DNA of 64,000 bases from the NCBI GenBank assembly GCA_025936115.1, contig JAICTZ010000032.1:19488-83487 (forward strand), in the 5' to 3' direction. Below the pieces are notes generated by a model. It was not told the origin of the DNA. It saw only the letters and a list, made by a program, of their open reading frames with translations, and ran no database searches. Position 1 is the first letter of the stretch; each line of letters starts with the position of its first letter. This DNA comes from Polyangiaceae bacterium. Lineage in GTDB: Bacteria; Myxococcota_A; Polyangia; Polyangiales; Polyangiaceae. Of this stretch, positions 60,301 to 64,000 are shown in pieces. The translations under genes were made by a program, and so were the position numbers.

Positions 60301-62788
60301 AGCGCTCGAACGCCTTCGGCTTCTCGTTCAAACGCGTCTCGTAGAGCCCCGCCACTTCACGCAAGAGCCCGAGCCGCTCGCCCGGATCGCTCACGTGCGA
60401 AAGCTTCACCTCGAGCGCCTGACTGAGGCCCTTGGGGTTATTGGCGCTCTGATAAATCGGCACGAGCCGCTCGGCCGCGTGCAGATTGGACGCGTCGATG
60501 CTGAGCACCTTTTCGTAGGCGCGCGCCGCGCGATCGAGCTTGCCCTTCTGCGTGAGCCAGAGCTCGGCGATTTTCATCAGCATGCCGACGCGCTGCGCGT
60601 CGTCGGTGGCGCGCGTCTCGTTGCTCTCGAGCACGCGGATGAACTCGTCCCACTTGCCGCTCTCGGCGTAGAAGACTTCGAGGTCGTCCCAGCGCCCGAG
60701 CGTGACGTAGCGCTTCTTGAGCTGCTCCTGCGCGCGACGGTCGTCGGGCGACAGCGTGAGCAGCATGCGGTAGGCGTCGACGGCGCGCTCGTCGTCTTTC
60801 AAACGATCGCCCGCGACCTGACCGAGCTTGTTCAAGAGCTCGATCTTCGCGGGAGTCTCGTAGGTGAGCTCCGCGAGCTTCGCGAGCACGTCGGCGAGCT
60901 TTTCGTATTCGCGCGAGCGCTCGTAGAGGCCCGCGAGCGCGTTGAGCGCGTCGATATCCTCCGCGTCGTTCTGGAGCACGATCGCCCAGAGGTCGATGCA
61001 AACCTCGGGCTTTTTGACCTTGTCCGTTGCGAGCAGCGCCACCTGCTTGAACTTCTGTGCGCGCTCGGAACCCTCGGGCAAAGACTCCGCCTCACGCACC
61101 ATGAGCGCGATGAGCTTCTCCCAGTCGCGTCGCTTCTCGTAGGCGTCGCGCAAGTACACGACGGCCTTCGTCTGCGAGGCGTCGAGCTCGAGCACGCGCT
61201 CGTAAGCGCGCGCCGCTTCCGCTTGGTTGGCGAATTTCGTGGCGTAAAGCTCTCCCGCTTCGAGGTATCGCGCGACCCGCTCTGCGGGATCGGCGAGCGC
61301 GTCGCCGAGCGCGATCAGCGTCTTGACGTATTCGTGATGCCGCTTGGCGGCCGCTTGTTGCCCGAGCTTCTCGCGCAGCTCCGCCACGAGCGCGGCGTTC
61401 TCGCTCTTGGCCGGAACGGCAGGCGCAGCGGGCGGCGGAGGCGGAGGCGGAGGCGTCGCCGGCGCGGCGGCTAGGGGCGCGGGAGCAGGCGTCGGCTCCG
61501 GCTCGCGTGCAGCGGGTGGAGGCGCGGTCAGGGCTTCGATCTCTTCGGCCATGGGCGGTGCGGTGGGCGTCTCCGCGCCTTCGGCGGCGGCGGGCTCGGA
61601 CTTGGGTTCGGCTTTCGGGCGCTTCGACCGGCGCGGGCGCTGAGCGCCGGCGTCGGGCTCGGCTTCGGCGCGCAGCGTCTCTCCGATTTGCGCTTCGAAC
61701 GCGCGGAGCGCAGGGTTTTCCGGATCGACACGCGCGAGCCGCTCGAAGGAGCGCCGCGCGCGGATCAAATCCCCGCGCTCGCGCCAGGCGATGAGGCCGG
61801 CTTGCGCGAGCAGGTAGCTCGACTTGGGCCCGAGCGTCGAGCGATCGGCGAGCTCGTCGGCGAGCGAAATCACGCGCTCCCAATCGCCGCCGCGCGCGCC
61901 GTACACGTCGCGCAAGAAGGTGAACGCTTCTTCACGCGATGGGTCGACGCGCAGCGCCTCCTCGACGAGCTGCGCGCCGAGCTCGAGGTTCGTGTGACGC
62001 AGTGCCCAGCGCGCGCCGAAAATGAACGACGCGTCCGCTTGCTCCGCCGACCCGTTCAAGTGCGCGAGCGCGGTGCGCTGCGACTCGAGGATGGAATCGG
62101 TGCGGCCGCTGTCGACGAGCAGTCCCTCGTACGTCGCTGCTACGTGCTGATCGATCGGATCGGCGGCGTACGCCTGAGCGAGCAAGCCTTCGACCTGATC
62201 GGGCGCGAACCTTCGCGCGAGGCGCGCGCCGCGCAAGAAGAGCTGCGCTTTGCTGGACGCGTCGTTCGCGCCGCGCGCCGCCTTCAAAATCGCCGACAGG
62301 CGGTCTTGCCATTCCTCCCCGCCGATCTGCACGTCCTGCAAGAGCTCGGGGATGTCGCCCGGCTTGCCGTTCGCGCTCTGGAGCGCCTTGGCATAGGCTT
62401 CGGTCGCGCGCTCGTACTCGCCGAGATCGGACAGCACGTCGCCGAGCTGCCGATAGAGGGCGCTCTTGTCGGGGCTGTCGGGGGCGGCCTTGAGCTGAAG
62501 CTCGAGGAGCTTCTGCACCATGTTGAGCTTGCCGAGATCCCAGTAGACGGCCCGCGCTTCGGCGAGCGCCTCCACGAGTGCGGGGTTCTGCTTGTAGGCG
62601 TCCTGGAAGTGTTTGAGCGCGCGCACGCCCTGCAGGAAGCGGCTGCGCAAAAGGCGCCCGAGCCGCAGGTGCAAGTCGGCCTTGGCCGTGGGATCGCTTG
62701 CGGCCCCAATCCCTTGTTCCAGCGCCTCGACGACGCCCTGATAGTCGTGAGTGCTCGTAAGCTGCTTCAGACGCTGCTCTAGATCCAT
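51386..62788 (-). CDS. Giant TPR-repeat protein (candidate AgmK/GltI-like)
   Basis: About 3,800 residues from ATG 62788 (GAGG 5 bases upstream). No signal peptide and no membrane segment, so probably cytoplasmic. After an N-terminal TPR part (about 1-375) comes a Pro/Ala/Glu-rich hinge (about 375-465, with an eight-Pro run). Then I count 39 copies of a unit of about 72 residues (two TPRs), recognisable by A-I/V-x-x-Y-x-x-V-L-x-x-D-P followed about 20 residues later by W-x-x-L. A C-terminal domain (about 3480-3800; MCGKHLSHYRGEHYIRTLF, QAVELTACRSGLIVSGDL) closes it. TPR units form protein-binding superhelices. In Myxococcus the very large TPR protein AgmK/GltI belongs to the gliding machinery; the similarity here is architectural. 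Upstream lies a TPR lipoprotein gene on the same strand. Confidence 0.9.
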   Translation of the reverse strand: MDLEQRLKQLTSTHDYQGVVEALEQGIGAASDPTAKADLHLRLGRLLRSRFLQGVRALKHFQDAYKQNPALVEALAEARAVYWDLGKLNMVQKLLELQLKAAPDSPDKSALYRQLGDVLSDLGEYERATEAYAKALQSANGKPGDIPELLQDVQIGGEEWQDRLSAILKAARGANDASSKAQLFLRGARLARRFAPDQVEGLLAQAYAADPIDQHVAATYEGLLVDSGRTDSILESQRTALAHLNGSAEQADASFIFGARWALRHTNLELGAQLVEEALRVDPSREEAFTFLRDVYGARGGDWERVISLADELADRSTLGPKSSYLLAQAGLIAWRERGDLIRARRSFERLARVDPENPALRAFEAQIGETLRAEAEPDAGAQRPRRSKRPKAEPKSEPAAAEGAETPTAPPMAEEIEALTAPPPAAREPEPTPAPAPLAAAPATPPPPPPPPAAPAVPAKSENAALVAELREKLGQQAAAKRHHEYVKTLIALGDALADPAERVARYLEAGELYATKFANQAEAARAYERVLELDASQTKAVVYLRDAYEKRRDWEKLIALMVREAESLPEGSERAQKFKQVALLATDKVKKPEVCIDLWAIVLQNDAEDIDALNALAGLYERSREYEKLADVLAKLAELTYETPAKIELLNKLGQVAGDRLKDDERAVDAYRMLLTLSPDDRRAQEQLKKRYVTLGRWDDLEVFYAESGKWDEFIRVLESNETRATDDAQRVGMLMKIAELWLTQKGKLDRAARAYEKVLSIDASNLHAAERLVPIYQSANNPKGLSQALEVKLSHVSDPGERLGLLREVAGLYETRLNEKPKAFERYLAAFELAPGDAQTQSDVERVAKVTSGWEAVVKAYRAAIENSNDSAEQNALRLRLGRVLVEEVARVDDALTEYRAVYETEPDNETALGALEGLYRRAGRYRELLEVQNRKLELAHDAGERKRIRYEVAKLYEKELGDVAAAIETHQAVLEEDPADEGALAALDGLYERSGQWEPYVEVLRKRIELSSDDRLLVDLKFRLAKALYDYLGDAAGALENYREILFLDAEHEGARMALEGMLTERALSGEAASILEGIYEARGDWDKLISALEILAKTSDEPERKVALLRKIGATAATQLGELDRAIDALARAVREDPSNAESRRELEVLAQHAGAWDRLIEIYQSVAAGVADPALAREYWMRLASIQEQLDKVADAAKSYERVLALEAGDGEALQAIDALYRRTGRFQDLIGVFRRRIELVDDVGEREALYAQMAAVFEEKLGQPDEAIQAYREVLALDPTSRVALDALDALFTRRAMWSELAENLEVQFGLADTEEAQLRLMLRLAALREQRMGQVDLAIEGYRQVLDRDPGNREALAALERLGQDPAYGLAIAEILEPLYRAHGEHQKLIGVHEVQVAQADGAERKVELLHQIAALYEDSAGDANSAFETMARALAVDPSQAETRQSIDRLARVTGRLLDLAQVYERLAAAQRDPELGSQLYSAAARVFEQDVPNIDRAIELYQRVLAIDPGNLEAAEALQGLFQGSERYAEMSAILQRKAAVLADVDAQKQALYQAALLEEEVLERPREAIAVYQKVLDIDAEDVRSIDALVKLYLSLSAWEELLAVYTKKVDLLLDPTEKKLILYQVGAVFERELSDVKRAIDTYQRILELDPDDLTALSRLDVLYQTAGNYSELLNVLTHEAELTQDPVESVSYQYRIAELYERHLGDVERAVELYRDILNVVPDHAPTLAALEGIKSGTRAPLAAAAVLEPVYESMGEYAKLISVFEVQTNATEDEFTRVELLHRIARLYEENLSDHVRAFETYARAVAVDSQNEESLGALERLATFIERWPAVAALYDAELDKLEDTPERFVELGLRVAQVYEVQLDNVEAAVTRYRRVLDVDPENQGAVRSLDRLFTQTERWSDLAEILAREAEIGQSPEEILEFKFRLGQVYQTRLNDLERAIGAYREVISAAPEHQDTVRALEALFESGVRQAEIAQILEPLYQASSEWEKLIRVREAELAQTTDRDERVALHHRIAEDAEERLLDPVLAFNVYVRAIKEAPLDERTGSEIERLASMLDGGWEPLANAYADVLGIEGIEPATQAVIGKRLARVFEEELADVAKAEETYRYVLTVAPEEAEALGHLDRIYTSLEQWPELAGVLEQRVLVADGTADKVELSTRLGQVYEERLGQVTDAVRAYRRIFDELEPANETAILALARIYQQTESWTELQKVYERELENAAGDVQEAEIRAKMAHLAADRLGNKEAAVEGWKRVLDLRGEDPEALRALAGLYEDQARWAELTDVLERHFDIAESDEDRVAVLVRRARLFAEQLHRDDEALETWQRVLDIDFSNVTALRAIANVWRTRKDPQELVAALHATIDRAAALLEPSELKEVYRELGQTYGRVLEQPFEAAEAWRHLLDVDPTDFEAMAELEKIYRAEGRWPEVVGVKMQRAEALSEPADKIRELLEVGEIWKKEVNDYDQATPAFEKILTVDPTHQEAFDALERLHTAAERWEPLIELYLNRLETRESASEKSDLLRRIAHVFEDKLGDNNQAFDALVTAFSEDFGDDETARFLEHMAQVTNRWTELITAANGWLQEQTEPKLRIQLCLRLSKWYGENLGHPEYAQPYYQQIMALDPNNVQVLRQMAAIHRMGAQWQRVGETLQRALDVAVLNDDRKMILVDLGELLEKNMGQAEQGISYYKRALEIDSLYLPALTALERIYEERQNQAELVQILTSKVAALTDHDQIASTKLRIATLYEQSLGDFERAGKVYREVLELDGTSLVALRGVERVSERLLDWPELVRVLERELDVVETERERVEVLLKLAQNLEEHFLKFDQAAQRLEQALEISPAEERAYVALARCYRRLKQWLDLIHTYERHVSEAASSATKVEVYGQIAQVYSDEVGDVDRAIDAYRNIVDLDDTNIQALSELSKLYEKQGDAAQAIESMTRVADLTSDGVQRVEMYYRIGKALDEKLADRVQARDRFEMALDLDPTHLPTLAALRTIAIDEADWDRAARYLEQEQAHTPSARARAKLLVELGKVRDEMLGEHDAAVQSWELAIQADPDCEEAALPLVQEYVRTARWAQAEPLAEMLVKKSKGKDRQEQHMLQKLLGKVHAALGNFEKSLKAYQTANQLDMTDQETIRGIADVAYELKDWPSALTNYQKVLTALSEDDTEQRTDVYYRLGNIKREQNQARQAINNYEKSLALNADHRPTLEALVDVYSKANDWKQVAAYQRQILDSVLEPDQRYEILNTIGDIWADREKNPHKAIEALEEARELRPTDHVLLHKLLALYQAAAEWQRMIDTLQAIAELEERPEIKARYIFTQAQICRDKLEDQDRAVELFNDALDLNPSYLEAFERINKILTNQRAWKQLERSYRKMIHRIAGKGNTDLEHTLWHQLGLIYRDRLQQVESAIEAFKMASVTKPDATVIHQILAELYEVNERWDDGIVEQRVLLAADPLAIEPYRALYRLYLHKQSYDEAWCQAAAMAFLRKAEDEEQRFFEDYRPQGMLPVKGRVSNELWQTSVFHPDENAHISKIFEMIAPAALLAKIEQLKSQNKLPVLDKRFYQDPATSTVTFAKTFGWAAQVLGIQPPALYVRNDVPGAIVAVPAVPPASVAGQTVLTGFQPQELTFMCGKHLSHYRGEHYIRTLFPTQAELTIMLFAGVMIAAPNTPMPQDMAAQIRATAQELAKHMQPVQLEGLRLVVKRFIEEGAKANIKRWNQAVELTACRSGLIVSGDLEVAKKILSAEQQLPGDLSPAEKMKELLLYSVSEEYSRIRKALGIAVAA

Positions 62789-62875
62789 GCTGCCTCGGTC
62801 GACTGCCGATTCCCCCCAAACCCCTCTGCGTGCGCGCTCCTCGGAGGGAAGAAGCACGACGCTGCCCCTAGGTCT

Positions 62876-62918
62876 CGACTCGAGCAACCCCGCTTGAGCT
62901 GCTCGAGTCGGTTCTTTT
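62876..62918. terminator. Strong hairpin between the TPR lipoprotein and giant TPR genes
   Basis: CGACTCGAGCA (62876-62886) and TGCTCGAGTCG (62900-62910) are perfect 11-base complements with a 13-base loop, followed on the plus strand by GTTCTTTT (62911-62918). Both neighbouring genes are on the minus strand, on which the T-run precedes the stem. It could stop antisense transcription, act as an attenuator, or stabilise the lipoprotein transcript. Confidence 0.5.
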
Positions 62919-62966
62919 CACACACTTGCCCTGCGATCACGGTAGCGACGCGGGCAAGAAACGCTG

Positions 62967-63878
62967 TCACTGTCCGAGCTTCTGGAGCAGCGACTGCGAT
63001 GTCTGGCACTGCTCCTCGAACTTCTTGGCGCCGGCACCTTTGCAGACGCGCTTCGTGAACGTGTTGAGAAGACGGACCGCGCGCTCCTTCTGGGGCGGAT
63101 CCATCGTCGCGTACGTGCTGCCGAGATCGAACGAGAACTCGGGATGCGACTCCCCCGCGAACTTTTCCGCCTTTTCGACGGCGGCGAGCTGCGCGGCCTT
63201 GTCGCCGCGCATGAGCGCCGCGTTCGCGAGCAAGATGTACATGTTGTAGATCTTCGGCAGGTTCTTCTCGTCGGGCTGCACGAGCTTCGTGCCCTCGTTG
63301 ATCACCTGCTCGGCCTCTTTGTCGAGCTTGAACAAGAGGTACAGATCCGCGAGCGGCGGGTAGAAAAAGCCCTTGCTCGGGTCGTGCTCGATCGCCTTCG
63401 AGTACTGATCGACCGCGCCCTGCTCGTCATCCGTCCACTGCAGGCATTCGCCCATCAGGTAGTAACACTCGGCAAGGTTCGGATCCTTCTCGATGCACTT
63501 CTTGAGGGGCTCCTTTGCCTGCTCGAAGGCGTCCTTGTTGCCGCCTTCCGCCTGGTTCACGAGCGCGAGGCCGCGCTTGTACCAATAGGTCGCAAAGTCC
63601 GGAGCAAGCGAGGTCGCGCGCGAGAGCGTCGACGCCATCTTGTCCCAGTCCTCTTTCTTTTCGTACGCGTTCGCGAGCTTCCACAAGATGCGGTGATTGC
63701 TCGGGTCGAGCTGCACGGCTTGCTCGTATTTGCCGATCGCGTTTTCGACGTTGACCTTGACCGATTGATCGCCCTCGTTCGCGAGGTTGATCGCCTCGAT
63801 CCCGTTACGGCTGCAACCAACCGAGAAGACGAGACCCAGGGCGAGGGCAGTGACCTTTGCGCATCGAACGAGATTCAT
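62967..63878 (-). CDS. TPR lipoprotein (candidate AglT/GltE-like)
   Basis: 303 residues from ATG 63878. The lipoprotein signal ends LGLVFSVGC, followed by SRNG. The mature protein is a run of TPRs: NAIGKYEQAVQLDPSNHRILWKLANAYEKK, WDKMASTLSRATSLAPDFATYWYKRG, PLKKCIEKDPNLAECYYLMGE, VDQYSKAIEHDPSKGFFYPPLADLY, each shown in parts, followed by a less regular helical end with two Cys (RVCKGAG, EEQCQTSQ). Serine after the lipid Cys fits outer-membrane sorting. In Myxococcus the TPR lipoprotein AglT/GltE is part of the gliding apparatus; resemblance is by architecture and by its position 5' of the giant TPR gene. It may be co-transcribed with that gene across 178 bases. Confidence 0.85.
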   Translation of the reverse strand: MNLVRCAKVTALALGLVFSVGCSRNGIEAINLANEGDQSVKVNVENAIGKYEQAVQLDPSNHRILWKLANAYEKKEDWDKMASTLSRATSLAPDFATYWYKRGLALVNQAEGGNKDAFEQAKEPLKKCIEKDPNLAECYYLMGECLQWTDDEQGAVDQYSKAIEHDPSKGFFYPPLADLYLLFKLDKEAEQVINEGTKLVQPDEKNLPKIYNMYILLANAALMRGDKAAQLAAVEKAEKFAGESHPEFSFDLGSTYATMDPPQKERAVRLLNTFTKRVCKGAGAKKFEEQCQTSQSLLQKLGQ

Positions 63879-64000
63879 GGGGGGGTATCCGTGGTTCGCC
63901 GGGTGCAAGAGGTGGCCGCGCGGGACCTCAAGCCCAAACCCGAGTGTCTTGAATTGGGAAGCTTGGAGCAAGGCGGCCCGCTTTGGCCGCGTGCCGAGCC
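63879..64000. other. Upstream region of the TPR lipoprotein gene; no gene seen
   Basis: 122 bases at the window edge. No coding sequence is recognisable. It presumably holds the promoter of the TPR lipoprotein; no clear consensus promoter was found. Confidence 0.35.

Noticed and set aside
58844..61474. An 876-residue antisense open frame
   Set aside because: Same explanation: a mirror of the repeat-coding strand in high-GC DNA.

Overview
The window is high-GC, gene-dense bacterial DNA that looks like a myxobacterium, most likely of the Sorangium/Polyangium side (Polyangiales). The evidence is the gene content. There are four Hanks-type Ser/Thr kinases, three with the HRDVSPxN catalytic loop common in myxobacteria. 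There are many lipoproteins, several signal-peptide/TPR/PEGA envelope proteins, lipoproteins with the CGxCGxxC repeat, an MglA-like small GTPase, and an FHA-type sigma54 activator. The order-level placement is inference.

Layout. 1-91: tail of a B12-dependent ribonucleotide reductase, then its terminator. 197-11285: an alpha/beta hydrolase, then two kinase modules: a PEGA protein, a Cys-repeat lipoprotein and a kinase; then a kinase-PEGA protein with a TPR envelope protein. A lipoprotein with a phosphate-binding-protein-like domain lies between them on the opposite strand. 11289-14418 (minus): MglA-like GTPase, PocR-like histidine kinase and thiL, with start/stop overlaps. 15470-21964 (minus): argH, thrB, two TPM proteins, LemA and TypA. 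22100-24949: a kinase/PEGA pair between two lipoprotein genes. 26007-30078 (minus): tudor-like lipoprotein, patatin-like protein, CPBP protease, then nadB; etfB-etfA diverge from nadB. 32076-35435: tRNA-Pro, a receiver-XRE regulator, a TetR regulator, a membrane methyltransferase, a sugar acetyltransferase and a tRNA with anticodon CAT. 35474-41267 (minus): zinc-ribbon coiled-coil protein, zinc-ribbon kinase, DsbD-like lipoprotein, PrkA and TatD in one likely operon, preceded upstream by a second CAT tRNA. 41539-44505: uvrA, convergent with a DksA-type gene. 45074-51355: AMIN/amidase lipoprotein, Ala/Pro-rich membrane protein, TPR/PEGA protein, FHA-sigma54 activator and an outer-membrane barrel. 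51386-63878 (minus): a TPR lipoprotein and an approximately 3,800-residue TPR protein that fills almost a fifth of the window.

How the parts fit. Most accessory genes concern signalling to and from the cell envelope. Kinases recur next to secreted TPR/PEGA proteins that share one topology and a C-terminal Phe. The strongest candidate for an unusual system is the giant TPR protein with its TPR lipoprotein. Together they resemble the AgmK/GltI and AglT/GltE pair of the myxobacterial gliding machinery, and an MglA-like GTPase with a PocR-kinase partner sits elsewhere in the window. That assignment rests on architecture only. Housekeeping genes (argH, thrB, thiL, nadB, etfBA, uvrA, typA, tatD, three tRNAs) show this is chromosomal core. 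I saw no insertion sequence, prophage, integrase or CRISPR array.
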